NCBI RefSeq assembly: GCF_000184745.1
Contig: NC_014931.1
Location: forward strand, 1,364,001-1,428,000
Length of the DNA: 64,000 bases
Source of the DNA: Variovorax paradoxus EPS
GTDB lineage: Bacteria; Pseudomonadota; Gammaproteobacteria; Burkholderiales; Burkholderiaceae_C
Direction of reading: 5' to 3'
The notes beneath the pieces are model-generated. The model was not told the DNA's origin. It ran no database searches and worked only from the letters and a program-made list of their open reading frames with translations. Positions 6,689 to 16,554 of the stretch are shown one piece after another (positions within the stretch are counted from its first letter, which is position 1; every line of letters begins with the position of its first letter). Made by a program: the position numbers and the translations under genes.

Positions 6689-8860
6689 ATGTCAGTTTCC
6701 ACCCATGGCCTTCGCGTTCATCGCGGCCCGCAAGTGCTTCGCGCGGCGGTGGAGCTGTTCTCGTCGATGCGCTTCGCGATCGCGCTGCTCACCGTCATCT
6801 GCATCGCCTCGATCATCGGCACGGTCATCAAGCAGCACGAGCCGATCAACAACTACATCAACCAGTTCGGGCCGTTCTGGGCGGAGTTCTTCCGCGCGGC
6901 GCGGCTCGATTCGATCTACAGCGCCTGGTGGTTCCTGCTGATCCTGCTGTTCCTGGTGATCAGTACCACGCTGTGCATCGCGCGCAACACGCCCCGCATC
7001 CTGATTGACCTGAAGACCTTCAAGGAAGATATCCGCGCGCAGAGCCTGAAGGCCTTCGGCCAGCGCGCCGAGAACACGTTGGCGGAAACGCCGGATGCCG
7101 CCGCCAATCGCATCGGCCAACTGCTGGTGAGCGGCGGCTGGAAGGTCAAGCTGCAGCAGCGTGAGGGTTCAGGCGACGGCAAGGCCGCGCCGGGCTGGAT
7201 GGTCGCCGCGCGTGCCGGTGGCGCCCACAAGCTGGGGTACATCGCGGCGCACAGCGCCATCGTGCTGGTGTGCATTGGCGGCCTGCTCGACGGCGACCTC
7301 GTGGTGCGCGCGCAGACCTGGTTCAACGGCAAGAGCGTGTTTACCGGCGGCGGCATGATCGCCGACGTGGCGCCGGAGCACCGGCTCTCGGTCAACAACC
7401 CGACCTTCCGCGGCAACATCCTCGTGCCCGAGGGCGGGCAGGGCAGCGTGGCCATCCTGAACCAGGCCGACGGCGTGCTGCTGCAGGAGCTGCCGTTCTC
7501 CATCGAGCTCAAGAAGTTCATCGTCGATTACTACTCGACGGGCATGCCCAAGCTCTTCGCGAGCGAGGTGGTGCTGCACGACCGCGAGACCGGCGCGCAG
7601 GTGCCGGCGCGCATCGAGGTGAACCATCCCGCGAGCTACAAGGGCGTGGAGATCTACCAGTCGAGCTTCGACGACGGCGGCTCCAAGGTGAAGCTCAAGG
7701 CGGTGCCGATGGCGGCCGCGGCCAAGCCCTTCGAGGTCGAGGGGATCATCGGCGGCCCGAGCACCGAGATCACCAACGGCAAGGACAAGCTCACGCTCGA
7801 ATACGCCGCGCTGCGGGTGATCAACGTCGAGAATTTCGCCGAAGGCGGCGCCATGGGAAGCGGCGCGGACGTGCGCAAGGTCGACTTGCGCCACAGCCTC
7901 GAGTCGCGCCTGGGCGCGGCGAACAAGACCAACAAGCCCAAGGTGCTGCGCAACATCGGCCCAAGCATCGGCTACAAGCTGCGCGACGCCGCCGGGCAGG
8001 CGCGGGAATACCAGAACTACATGGTGCCGGTCGACACCGGCGACGGCCAACCGGTGTTCCTGCTGGGCATGCGCGAGAAGCCCGAAGACCCGTTCCGCTA
8101 CCTGCGCGTACCGGCCGACGAGCAGGGCTCCATGGACGGCTTTGTTCGCATGCGCACCGCGCTTGCCGACCCCGACACCCGCGCGCGCGCCATCGAGCGC
8201 TACATCGCCAAGGCGACCGATCCGAAGCGGCCCGAAATGGCCGAGCAACTGCGCGTGTCGGCCACCCGGGCCCTCGCGCTGTTCTCGGGAAGCGAACGCG
8301 CCCGTGCCGATGCCACGACGGCCGGCGGCTGGCAGGCGATCGCCGAATTCATGGAAGTCAACGTGCCCGAGGCCGAGCGCGAACGCGCCGGCGCGGTGCT
8401 GGTGCGCATCCTCAACGACGTGTTGTTCGAAGTGCTCAACCTGAGCCGCGAAGGCGCAGGCCTCGCGGCCGTGCCGAGCGACGACAAATCGCAGGCCTAC
8501 CTCACCCAGGCGGTGCTGGCCATCAGCGATGCGCACTTCTACCCGGCGCCGGTCGCGATGATGATGACCGACTTCACCCAGGTGCAGGCCAGCGTGTTCC
8601 AGGTGGCGCGCGCCCCTGGGAAGAACGTCGTCTATCTCGGGTGTCTGTTGCTCATCGTCGGGATTTTTGCCATGCTGTACGTGCGCGAGCGGCGCCTCTG
8701 GGTGTGGCTCACGCCCGATGGAGCGGCTTCCGGAGACAACGCAACGGCCGCCACGATGGCCTTCTCGGTCAACCGCAAGACGATCGACAGCGACCGCGAA
8801 TTCGAGCATCTCAAGCACAAGCTGCTCGCACTGGACAAAGAACCAACGGCGACAAAATGA
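6689..8860 (+). CDS. resB: cytochrome c biogenesis protein ResB/Ccs1
   Basis: ResB is the large membrane subunit of the System II cytochrome c synthase, which delivers haem and ligates it to CXXCH motifs in the periplasm. The 723-residue product has the expected order: two N-terminal membrane helices (about residues 27-47 and 75-95), a third near 175-190, a large periplasmic domain, and a last helix (GCLLLIVGIFAMLYVRERRLW) near the C-terminus followed by a cytoplasmic tail. The N-terminal GTVIKQHEPINNYINQFG segment is typical of the family. It overlaps ccsB by 4 bp (ATGA). Confidence 0.93.
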   Translation: MSVSTHGLRVHRGPQVLRAAVELFSSMRFAIALLTVICIASIIGTVIKQHEPINNYINQFGPFWAEFFRAARLDSIYSAWWFLLILLFLVISTTLCIARNTPRILIDLKTFKEDIRAQSLKAFGQRAENTLAETPDAAANRIGQLLVSGGWKVKLQQREGSGDGKAAPGWMVAARAGGAHKLGYIAAHSAIVLVCIGGLLDGDLVVRAQTWFNGKSVFTGGGMIADVAPEHRLSVNNPTFRGNILVPEGGQGSVAILNQADGVLLQELPFSIELKKFIVDYYSTGMPKLFASEVVLHDRETGAQVPARIEVNHPASYKGVEIYQSSFDDGGSKVKLKAVPMAAAAKPFEVEGIIGGPSTEITNGKDKLTLEYAALRVINVENFAEGGAMGSGADVRKVDLRHSLESRLGAANKTNKPKVLRNIGPSIGYKLRDAAGQAREYQNYMVPVDTGDGQPVFLLGMREKPEDPFRYLRVPADEQGSMDGFVRMRTALADPDTRARAIERYIAKATDPKRPEMAEQLRVSATRALALFSGSERARADATTAGGWQAIAEFMEVNVPEAERERAGAVLVRILNDVLFEVLNLSREGAGLAAVPSDDKSQAYLTQAVLAISDAHFYPAPVAMMMTDFTQVQASVFQVARAPGKNVVYLGCLLLIVGIFAMLYVRERRLWVWLTPDGAASGDNATAATMAFSVNRKTIDSDREFEHLKHKLLALDKEPTATK

Positions 8861-10173
8861 ATACCACGACCCTCACGCTCAATGAAAGCTGGCTCTCGCG
8901 CCGCAACCTGTTCGACTGGGTGTTCGCGGCGCTGGTGCTGGCGGGCGGACTGTTCGCCTTCACCCGCTATGCGGGATCGATGGACTACTACGAGAAGCCG
9001 ATCCTCGCCGCCGCGGTGATCTCGATGATCGCCATCGGCTGGTTCTGGCGCCCGCTGCGGGTGCTGGCGATCGTGGTGGCCGCGGCCTCGCTGCTGGCAA
9101 TCACGTCGTATCAAGGGGACCTGGCGCGTGCCGACTCGGTGTTCTGGCTCAAGTACTTCCTCTCGAGCCAGTCGGCCATCCTCTGGATGAGCGTGCTGTT
9201 CTTCATGAGCACGGTCTTCTATTGGCTCGGCTTCTTCGGTGGCAAGCAGGCCGACACCTTCGACGCGATCGGGTCGCGCCTGGCCTGGGCTGCGGTGACG
9301 ATGGCGCTGATCGGCACGATGGTGCGCTGGTACGAGAGCCACCAACTCGGCCCGGACATCGGCCACATCCCGGTGAGCAACCTGTACGAAGTGTTCGTGC
9401 TGTTCTGCTGGCTGACGGCCGCGTTCTATCTCTATTTCGAAGAGCGCTACAACACGCGCGCGCTCGGCGCCTTCGTGATGCTGGTGGTGAGCGCCGCGGT
9501 CGGCTTTCTGCTCTGGTACACGATCGTGCGCGAGGCGCATGAAATCCAGCCGCTGGTGCCGGCCCTGCAGAGCTGGTGGATGAAGCTGCATGTGCCCGCC
9601 AACTTCATCGGCTACGGCACTTTCGCGCTCGCGGCCATGGTGGCGTTCGCCTACCTCATCAAGGAACAGGCCACCGAGACCCGCTGGTACAAGCTCACGC
9701 CGATCTGGCTCCTGGGCGTGGCGCTGTGCTTCGTGCCGGTGGCTTTCCGGCAGCGCGTGCAGGAAGCCGGCGGCAGCTATTGGGTGATCTACGCGGGCAT
9801 CTCGGCGCTGATCGCCGCGGGCATCCTGCTTGGGCGCAAGCGCATCGCGGCGCGCCTGCCGGCCAACGAGGTGCTTGACGACGTCATGTACAAGTCGATC
9901 ACCGTCGGCTTTGCCTTCTTCACCATCGCCACCGTGCTCGGTGCCCTGTGGGCGGCCGACGCCTGGGGCGGCTACTGGAGCTGGGATCCGAAGGAAACCT
10001 GGGCGCTGATCGTCTGGCTCAACTACGCGGCCTGGCTGCACATGCGGCTCGTGAAGGGCCTACGCGGCACGGTGGCCGCGTGGTGGGCCCTGGGCGGGCT
10101 GGCGGTGACCACCTTCGCTTTCCTGGGCGTGAACATGTTCCTGAGCGGGTTGCACAGCTACGGCACCCTGTAG
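8857..10173 (+). CDS. ccsB: cytochrome c synthase membrane subunit CcsB (CcsA/ResC family)
   Basis: This is the haem-handling partner of ResB. The 438-residue protein has about eight membrane helices and the diagnostic tryptophan-rich WWD-type motif WGGYWSWDPKETW beginning at residue 370, which binds haem on the periplasmic face, with flanking conserved histidines (for example in the preceding KLHVPANFIGYG helix and the final GLHSYGTL). The start ATG at 8857 overlaps the resB stop. ResB and CcsB together form the complete bacterial System II synthase, so c-type cytochromes here are made by this route; no ccmA-H genes are in the window. Confidence 0.93.
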   Translation: MNTTTLTLNESWLSRRNLFDWVFAALVLAGGLFAFTRYAGSMDYYEKPILAAAVISMIAIGWFWRPLRVLAIVVAAASLLAITSYQGDLARADSVFWLKYFLSSQSAILWMSVLFFMSTVFYWLGFFGGKQADTFDAIGSRLAWAAVTMALIGTMVRWYESHQLGPDIGHIPVSNLYEVFVLFCWLTAAFYLYFEERYNTRALGAFVMLVVSAAVGFLLWYTIVREAHEIQPLVPALQSWWMKLHVPANFIGYGTFALAAMVAFAYLIKEQATETRWYKLTPIWLLGVALCFVPVAFRQRVQEAGGSYWVIYAGISALIAAGILLGRKRIAARLPANEVLDDVMYKSITVGFAFFTIATVLGALWAADAWGGYWSWDPKETWALIVWLNYAAWLHMRLVKGLRGTVAAWWALGGLAVTTFAFLGVNMFLSGLHSYGTL

Positions 10174-10209
10174 GCGCAGGCCCTCGGCCTTTCGCGAAGA
10201 ATTGAAACC

Positions 10210-10228
10210 ACGCGCCGTGCCGGCGCGT
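10210..10228 (+). other. stem-loop in ccsB-msrP spacer
   Basis: A 7-bp perfect inverted repeat (ACGCGCC at 10210-10216, GGCGCGT at 10222-10228) with a 5-nt loop lies midway in the 116-bp gap. There is no T-tract after it, so it is not a standard terminator. It could be an operator or an RNA end-protecting hairpin. Confidence 0.4.
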
Positions 10229-10289
10229 AACCAAATCGGGGCGGCTCACGAACTACCCTGAGACCAACGATTCACGCGAAAGGCCTGTC

Positions 10290-11303
<1,014 letters not shown>

Positions 11304-11309
11304 GGCGGG

Positions 11310-11339
11310 CGCGCACCCCTGCTGCTCGCGGGGGGCGCG
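11310..11339 (+). other. stem-loop between msrP and msrQ
   Basis: Arms of 10 bases (11310-11319 and 11330-11339, one mismatch) flank a 10-nt loop. No T-tract follows, so readthrough into msrQ is expected. It may set the MsrP:MsrQ expression ratio by processing. Confidence 0.4.
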
Positions 11340-11350
11340 ACCCGAACGCC

Positions 11351-12010
11351 ATGAACAAGCTGCTGCTCCATCCCGCCGCCAAGCCCCTCGTCTTTGTGCT
11401 GTGCCTGCTGCCGTTCGCGTGGCTGGCCTACGGCGTGGCCGTTGGAGAGTTGGGACCCAACCCTCAGGAATACTTGATCCGCGCGACCGGCGACTGGACG
11501 CTGCGCTTCATTTGCATCGTGCTGGCGGTGACGCCGCTGCGCGTCATCAGCAAATGGAACGCGCTTGCGCGCTTTCGCCGCATGCTGGGCCTGTTCGCGT
11601 ACTTCTACGTGGTGCTGCACCTCTTGTGCTACAGCGGGTTCGACATGGGTTTCGAGTGGGGCGAGATAGCCAAGGACATCGCCAAGCGGCCGTTCATCCT
11701 GGTGGGCTTCTCGGCCTTCGTGCTGCTGACGCCGCTCGCGGCCACCTCGTTCAATCGTGCGATCAAGGCGATGGGCGCGAAGCGCTGGCAGATGCTGCAC
11801 AAGCTGGTGTACGTAATCGCCGGCCTGGGCCTGCTGCACTTCTTCTGGATGCGGGCGGGCAAGAACAACTTTGCGGAAGTGTTCGTCTACGCCGCGATCA
11901 TCGCGGTGCTGCTGGGATGGCGCGTGTGGAACTACGCGAGCAAGCGGAAGGCGAAGATGGTACCTGCGGGTGCGCGCGGCGGCGAGAAGCCGCTGCGCAG
12001 CACCAGCTAG
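11351..12010 (+). CDS. msrQ: MsrQ (YedZ), haem b membrane subunit feeding MsrP
   Basis: MsrQ is an integral membrane cytochrome b that passes electrons from the quinone pool or a flavin reductase to periplasmic MsrP. The 219-residue protein has about six helices of the ferric-reductase-like fold. Candidate haem-ligand histidines are in FYVVLHLLCYSG, in QMLHKLVYVIAG and in GLLHFFWM. The start ATG at 11351 is the first in frame after the spacer. Its stop codon abuts that of lysA with no intergenic base, an extreme convergent arrangement. The basic, glycine-rich tail after residue 198 is cytoplasmic. Confidence 0.93.
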   Translation: MNKLLLHPAAKPLVFVLCLLPFAWLAYGVAVGELGPNPQEYLIRATGDWTLRFICIVLAVTPLRVISKWNALARFRRMLGLFAYFYVVLHLLCYSGFDMGFEWGEIAKDIAKRPFILVGFSAFVLLTPLAATSFNRAIKAMGAKRWQMLHKLVYVIAGLGLLHFFWMRAGKNNFAEVFVYAAIIAVLLGWRVWNYASKRKAKMVPAGARGGEKPLRSTS

Positions 12011-13279
12011 TCAGACCAGTTCGTTGCGCAGCTGGTCTTCCATCGTCTCGCGGCGACGGATCAGCGTGGCGCTCTGGCCGCTCACCAGCACTTCGGCTGC
12101 ACGCGGACGCGTGTTGTAGTTGCTGGACATGCTCATGCAGTACGCGCCCGCCGACAGCACTGCGAGCAGGTCGCCAGCCAGCACGTTGAGCGCGCGGTCG
12201 CGGCCGATCCAGTCACCGCTCTCGCAGACCGGACCGACCACGTCGTAGGTCGGTGCCTCGCCGGTGCGGATGCGCAGCGGCACGATCTTCTGGAAGGCCT
12301 GGTACATCGCGGGGCGCGGCAGGTCGTTCATCGCCGCATCGACGATGCAGAAATTCTTGTCTTCGCCGGGCTTGGTGTAGAGCACCTCGGTCACGCACAC
12401 GCCCGCGTTGCCGACCAGCGAGCGGCCGGGTTCGATGACGAGCTTGCGCGCGCCGAAGCCACGCGCGTCGAGCTTGGCGAGCAACTGCTGCCAGAGGTCA
12501 TCGGCCTTGGGCGGCACTTCGCCGTTGTAGTCGATGCCCAGGCCACCGCCGAAGTCCAGGTGATGGATCGGCACGCCGGCCGCCTCGATGGCCTCGACCA
12601 GGTCGAGGATGCGGTCGCAGGCATCCAGGTACGGGGAGGCTTCGGTGATCTGCGAACCGATGTGGCAATCGATGCCGACCACTTCGAGGCCCGGCAACCT
12701 GGCGGCATGGCGATAAGCCTCGACAGCGCGGTCATGCGCAATGCCGAACTTGTTGCCCTTGAGACCGGTGGAAATGTAGGGATGCGTCTTCGGATCGACG
12801 TTCGGATTGATGCGGATGCTGATCGGTGCACGGCCGCCTTCAGCCAAAGCCACTTCGTTCAGCACGTCGAGTTCGGCTTCGCTCTCGACGTTGAAGCAGG
12901 CGATGCCGGCGGCGAGGGCCTGGCGCATTTCCGCGCGGGTCTTGCCGACGCCCGAAAAGATGATCTTCTTCGGATCAGCGCCGACAGCCAGCACGCGGGC
13001 AAGCTCGCCGCCAGAGACGATGTCGAACCCGCAGCCCGCTTCGGCGAATACGCGCAGCACGCCGAGCGACGAGTTGGCCTTCATCGCGTAGCAGATCAGG
13101 GCGTCTCGGCCTTCGAAGCCCCGCTGGTAGGCGGCCAGCGCGTCGAGCATCCATTGCTTCGAATACACGAACAGCGGCGTGCCGTGTTCACGCGCCAAGG
13201 CATCGAGGGCGAGCCCTTCGACATGAAGGGCGCCGTCACGGTGGGCGATATGGGGATGGCCGGGGAGGGAGGCGTTCAT
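12011..13279 (-). CDS. lysA: diaminopimelate decarboxylase
   Basis: LysA is the PLP enzyme that converts meso-diaminopimelate to lysine, the last step of lysine synthesis. The 422-residue protein is an alanine-racemase-fold type III PLP enzyme. The PLP lysine is in CYAMKANSS near residue 60. The GKTRAEMRQAL, IGSQI, HLDFGGGLGI and EPGRSLVGNAG motifs follow in order. The C-terminal beta domain has CESGDWIG with the catalytic cysteine and a later SMSSNYNTRPR. The start at 13279 overlaps the lptM stop by one base (TGATG), so the two are one transcript. Confidence 0.96.
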   Translation of the reverse strand: MNASLPGHPHIAHRDGALHVEGLALDALAREHGTPLFVYSKQWMLDALAAYQRGFEGRDALICYAMKANSSLGVLRVFAEAGCGFDIVSGGELARVLAVGADPKKIIFSGVGKTRAEMRQALAAGIACFNVESEAELDVLNEVALAEGGRAPISIRINPNVDPKTHPYISTGLKGNKFGIAHDRAVEAYRHAARLPGLEVVGIDCHIGSQITEASPYLDACDRILDLVEAIEAAGVPIHHLDFGGGLGIDYNGEVPPKADDLWQQLLAKLDARGFGARKLVIEPGRSLVGNAGVCVTEVLYTKPGEDKNFCIVDAAMNDLPRPAMYQAFQKIVPLRIRTGEAPTYDVVGPVCESGDWIGRDRALNVLAGDLLAVLSAGAYCMSMSSNYNTRPRAAEVLVSGQSATLIRRRETMEDQLRNELV

Positions 13280-13548
13280 CACTTGGGCGCTCCGTTGCCG
13301 GTGGTGGCTGCGGCCGGCGCGCTGCTGGCGGCGGCAGGCTTGGGTGCCGCTTGGCTGGAAGACGCGCTGGAGTCGCCGGGGGTGATCAATTGCGGCAAGG
13401 TGGCCCGCTGGGCCGCTGCCGGATCGTTCGGCAGGTACAACGCACCGCGCTGGCCGCAGGCTGCGAGCCCGGCGGCCGCAGCGGCGATGCAAACCATGAG
13501 CACAGTGCGGCCGCGGGCGGTCACTAGAATTTGGCGAACATTCAACAT
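13279..13548 (-). CDS. lptM: small LPS-assembly lipoprotein LptM (YifL family)
   Basis: This 89-residue lipoprotein has a signal peptide ending LAAC, with Cys31 as the acylated residue. It is followed directly by GQRGALYLP, the diagnostic short motif of the YifL/LptM family. LptM associates with the LptDE translocon in the outer membrane and helps its disulfide maturation in E. coli. The rest of the mature protein is a low-complexity Ala/Pro/Ser tail. Gene order lptM-lysA with cyaY divergent matches E. coli and many proteobacteria. The reading frame is open further upstream, but that part overlaps cyaY; ATG 13548 gives a proper signal peptide. Confidence 0.9.
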   Translation of the reverse strand: MLNVRQILVTARGRTVLMVCIAAAAAGLAACGQRGALYLPNDPAAAQRATLPQLITPGDSSASSSQAAPKPAAASSAPAAATTGNGAPK

Positions 13549-13560
13549 GGCGAAATTGTA
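13525..13560. promoter_or_regulatory. interlocked divergent promoters of lptM-lysA and cyaY
   Basis: The start codons of lptM (13548, minus) and cyaY (13561, plus) are only 12 bp apart. A plus-strand TAGAAT (13525-13530) lies inside lptM and would start cyaY near 13537. A minus-strand TACAAT (13560-13555) sits six bases before the lptM ATG, so lptM-lysA mRNA may begin at or next to its start codon. The -35 regions are weak. Confidence 0.45.
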
Positions 13561-13893
13561 ATGACCGACACCGAGTACATGGACCGCGCCGAAGCCGCGC
13601 TTGCTGCGATCGAGCGAGCCTGCGATCGCATCAACGACGCGACCGACGCCGATCTCGACAACCAGCGGGTGGGCGGGATGATCACGATTTCCTTCCAGAA
13701 CGGGAGCCAGCTGATCGTGAACCTGCAGAAGCCGCTGCAGGAGATCTGGCTGGCCGCGCGGTCCGGTGGCTATCACTACCGGCATGACGGCCAGGCCTGG
13801 GTCGACACCAAGACGGGCGAGGAATTTTTCGACAATCTCTCGCGCGAGGCCACGCTGCAGGCAGGCCAGCCGCTGGAGTTCGCGGCCGGCTGA
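13561..13893 (+). CDS. cyaY: frataxin-like iron-sulfur assembly protein CyaY
   Basis: CyaY is the bacterial frataxin, an acidic iron-binding regulator of the IscS/IscU cluster-assembly complex. The 110-residue product has the normal length. It has an acidic N-terminal helix ([16 protein letters not shown]...), the central [17 protein letters not shown] strand pair, the [13 protein letters not shown] motif (here [17 protein letters not shown]), and a W-containing [15 protein letters not shown] end. The ATG at 13561 lacks an obvious Shine-Dalgarno. It ends 10 bp from the convergent mrcA stop. Confidence 0.94.
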   Translation: MTDTEYMDRAEAALAAIERACDRINDATDADLDNQRVGGMITISFQNGSQLIVNLQKPLQEIWLAARSGGYHYRHDGQAWVDTKTGEEFFDNLSREATLQAGQPLEFAAG

Positions 13894-13903
13894 TCGCTCC
13901 GCG

Positions 13904-16315
13904 TCAGTTCCGGAACAGATCGAGGATGCGGTTGCGCTCCTCCGGCGGTGCCGGCGGGCTCACCGGCGCGCCGGTCAGGGCCTCGACCGGTGCGACGGGC
14001 GCGGCAGCTTCCACGCCGAGTGTCGCGACACCGCGGCCCGGCGCGTAGTCGTCGTAGTACCACTCGCCGCCGACGTTCACGATGCCCGAGGGCGGCGTGG
14101 TCGACAGGTCGGTCACGGGCACGCCCTTGAGGGCGGTTTCCATGTAGTTGATCCAGATCGGGAGGCTCAGGCCGCCGCCGGTTTCGCGGTCGCCCAGGTT
14201 GCGTGGCGTGTCGTAGCCGATCCATGAGATGGCCGTCATCGTCGGCTGGAAGCCCGCGAACCACGCATCGAGCGAGTCGTTGGTGGTGCCGGTCTTGCCG
14301 TAGAGGTCGACTCGCTTGAGCATGGCCTGCGCCTTCGCGGCGGTGCCGGCGCGGGCCACGGAATTGAGCAGCGTGTCCATGATGAAGGCGTTGCGTTGGG
14401 GGATGGCGCGGTTCGCCTCGTTCAGCAGCGAGGGCTGCTTGTCGACCAGGAGCTTGTCCTTGTGGTCGGTGATGCGGGTCACGAGGTACGGATTGACGCG
14501 GTATCCGCCATTGGCGAACACCGAGTAGCCCACCGCCATCTGCATCGGCGTGACAGCGCCGGCGCCCAGCGCCATCGGCAGATAGGCGGGATGCTTGTCC
14601 TTGTCGAAGCCGAAGTTGGTGATCCAGTCCTGCGCATAGCGGGTGCCGATGGATTGCAGGATGCGGATCGACACCAGGTTCTTCGACTTCATCAGCGCCG
14701 TGCGCATCGACATCGGGCCGTCGTAGCCGCCGCCGTAGTTCTTCGGCTCCCAGGGCTGGCCGCCGGTGGTGCCGGCATCGAAGAAGAGCGGACCGTCGTT
14801 GATGACCGTGGCAGGGGTGAAACCCTTCTCGAGCGCCGCCGAGTAGATGAACGGCTTGAAGCTCGATCCCGGCTGGCGCCAGGCCTGCGTGACGTGGTTG
14901 AACTTGTTCTTGCCGAAATCGAAGCCGCCGACCAGCGCCTTGATGGCGCCGTCGCGTGGGTCCATGGCGATGAACGCGCCTTCCACTTCAGGCAGTTGCG
15001 TGATTTCCCAGGTGTTCTTGGGCGTCTTCACCACGCGGATCACCGCGCCGCGGCGGATCTTGATGTTGGGCGGCGCCTTGTCGGAGAGCCCGGACTGCGC
15101 GGGCTTGAGGCCTTCGCCGGTGATCTGCACCGGATCGCCGTTGCCGCGCACCGCATTGATTTCCTTGGCATTGGCCTTGAGCACCACCGCGGCCATCACG
15201 TCGCCGTTGTCCGGATGGTCGGTCAGCGCGTCGTCGACGGCTTCGTCCAGGTCCTTGGGGTCGTTGGGCAGGTCGACGAACTTCTCGGGGCCACGGTAGA
15301 TCTGGCGGCGCTCGTAATCCATGATGCCCTTGCGCAGCGCCTTGTAGGCAGCAGCCTGGTCGGCCGCGACCAGCGAGGTGTAGACCTTCAGGCCGCGCGT
15401 GTAGGTGCTGTCGCCGTACTGCGCATACATGAGCTGGCGCACGGTTTCGGCGACGTACTCGGCGTGCAGGCGGTTCGGATCGGCAGCGTCGCGCAGGTGC
15501 AGTTCTTCCTTCTTGGCTTCGGCCGCCTGCTCGGCGGTGATGAAGCCGGCTTCCTGCATGCGGTCGATCACATAGAACTGGCGGCCGCGCGCGCGCTGCG
15601 GGTTGTTGACCGGGTTGTTCGCGCCCGGCGCCTTCGGCAGGCCGGCCAGCATGGCGGCTTCCGCGATCGTCAGGTCCTGCAGCGGTTTGCCGAAATACGC
15701 TTCCGACGCGGCGGCGAAACCGTAGGCGCGATTGCCCAGGTAGATCTGGTTTAGGTAGATCTCGAAGATCTGGTCCTTGCTGAGCAGGTGCTCCAGCTTG
15801 AAGGTCAGCAGCACCTCGTAGACCTTGCGGGTCAGCGTCTTCTCGGAGCTCAGGTAGACATTGCGCGCCACCTGCATCGTGATGGTCGAGGCGCCCTGGC
15901 TCTTCACGCGGTTCAGGTTGGCGAGGCCAGCGCGAACCATGCCCTTGTAGTCGACGCCGCCGTGGTCATAGAAGCGCGCGTCCTCGGCGGCGAGCACCGC
16001 GTCCTTCACCACCTTGGGAATGGCGGCGATCGGCGTGAGGTTGCGGCGCTCTTCGCCGAACTCGCCGATCAGCGTGCCTTCGGCGGAAAAAACCCGCAGC
16101 GGCAGCTTGGGCCGGTAGTCGGAGAGTTCCGAGATGTCCGGCAGGTTCGGATAGGCAACAGCCAGCGCCACCGCGACCACGCAGAGGACCGACAGCACAC
16201 CGGCCGCGGCAATGCCGAGCCCCCACAACACGAAGCGCAGCAGCCATTTGAGCCAGGCTGGGCGTGCGGGAGGAGGGGTCTTGGCTGGCCCTTTGGGGCG
16301 TGAAGTTTCTTGCAT
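13904..16315 (-). CDS. mrcA: penicillin-binding protein 1A (bifunctional transglycosylase/transpeptidase)
   Basis: This class A PBP polymerises and cross-links peptidoglycan. Its 803 residues comprise a short cytoplasmic tail, one membrane helix (about residues 33-55), a GT51 glycosyltransferase domain with EDARFYDHGG (catalytic Glu) and GASTITMQVARN, an OB-like insert, and a transpeptidase domain. The active-site serine is in PGSSFKPF (near residue 484), with KSKN and KTGTTND as the second and third motifs. I use the ATG at 16315; a GTG at 16333 lies at or before the predicted transcription start. It is divergent from pilM, as in many gammaproteobacteria and betaproteobacteria. Confidence 0.95.
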   Translation of the reverse strand: MQETSRPKGPAKTPPPARPAWLKWLLRFVLWGLGIAAAGVLSVLCVVAVALAVAYPNLPDISELSDYRPKLPLRVFSAEGTLIGEFGEERRNLTPIAAIPKVVKDAVLAAEDARFYDHGGVDYKGMVRAGLANLNRVKSQGASTITMQVARNVYLSSEKTLTRKVYEVLLTFKLEHLLSKDQIFEIYLNQIYLGNRAYGFAAASEAYFGKPLQDLTIAEAAMLAGLPKAPGANNPVNNPQRARGRQFYVIDRMQEAGFITAEQAAEAKKEELHLRDAADPNRLHAEYVAETVRQLMYAQYGDSTYTRGLKVYTSLVAADQAAAYKALRKGIMDYERRQIYRGPEKFVDLPNDPKDLDEAVDDALTDHPDNGDVMAAVVLKANAKEINAVRGNGDPVQITGEGLKPAQSGLSDKAPPNIKIRRGAVIRVVKTPKNTWEITQLPEVEGAFIAMDPRDGAIKALVGGFDFGKNKFNHVTQAWRQPGSSFKPFIYSAALEKGFTPATVINDGPLFFDAGTTGGQPWEPKNYGGGYDGPMSMRTALMKSKNLVSIRILQSIGTRYAQDWITNFGFDKDKHPAYLPMALGAGAVTPMQMAVGYSVFANGGYRVNPYLVTRITDHKDKLLVDKQPSLLNEANRAIPQRNAFIMDTLLNSVARAGTAAKAQAMLKRVDLYGKTGTTNDSLDAWFAGFQPTMTAISWIGYDTPRNLGDRETGGGLSLPIWINYMETALKGVPVTDLSTTPPSGIVNVGGEWYYDDYAPGRGVATLGVEAAAPVAPVEALTGAPVSPPAPPEERNRILDLFRN

Positions 16316-16338
16316 GAGGGCCCGGAGAGTCACCCGAC

Positions 16339-16344
16339 ATTATA
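16339..16344 (-). promoter_or_regulatory. consensus -10 box for mrcA
   Basis: A perfect TATAAT occurs on the minus strand 24 bases before the mrcA ATG, predicting a start near 16332 and a leader of about 17 nt. The -35 region is poor. Confidence 0.5.
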
Positions 16345-16474
16345 AAAAGCCGTCCCTTCGGCTGCGGTTCGATCTTTGCTGTCTCGCACAGTCCTAATTC
16401 GAAAGTTACAGAATGCGGCTTTGACGTCAGGTTTTGACAACGTTTTGCCGTTTTGTCCCCCTTGGTCGCTTGGT

Positions 16475-16490
16475 TGGTACAACGCCTGCT
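16475..16490 (+). promoter_or_regulatory. sigma-54-like promoter for pilMNOPQ
   Basis: The sequence TGGTACAACGCCTGCT fits the -24/-12 consensus TGGYRYR-N4-YTGCW, with GG (16476-16477) and GC (16488-16489) separated by exactly 10 bases. A start near 16501 would give a leader of about 54 nt to the pilM TTG. A sigma-70 alternative overlaps it: TTGGTT (16470-16475), 17-bp spacer, TAGAGT (16493-16498). Confidence 0.5.
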
Positions 16491-16554
16491 GCTAGAGTGC
16501 AACCGAACGCATATTTTTCCATTGGTTACAAATACAGGGGGAGAGGGACCTAAC

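Noticed and set aside
16316..16333. GTG start of mrcA at 16333
   Set aside because: It lies at or before the start predicted from the TATAAT box at 16339-16344; ATG 16315 gives a normal N-terminus.
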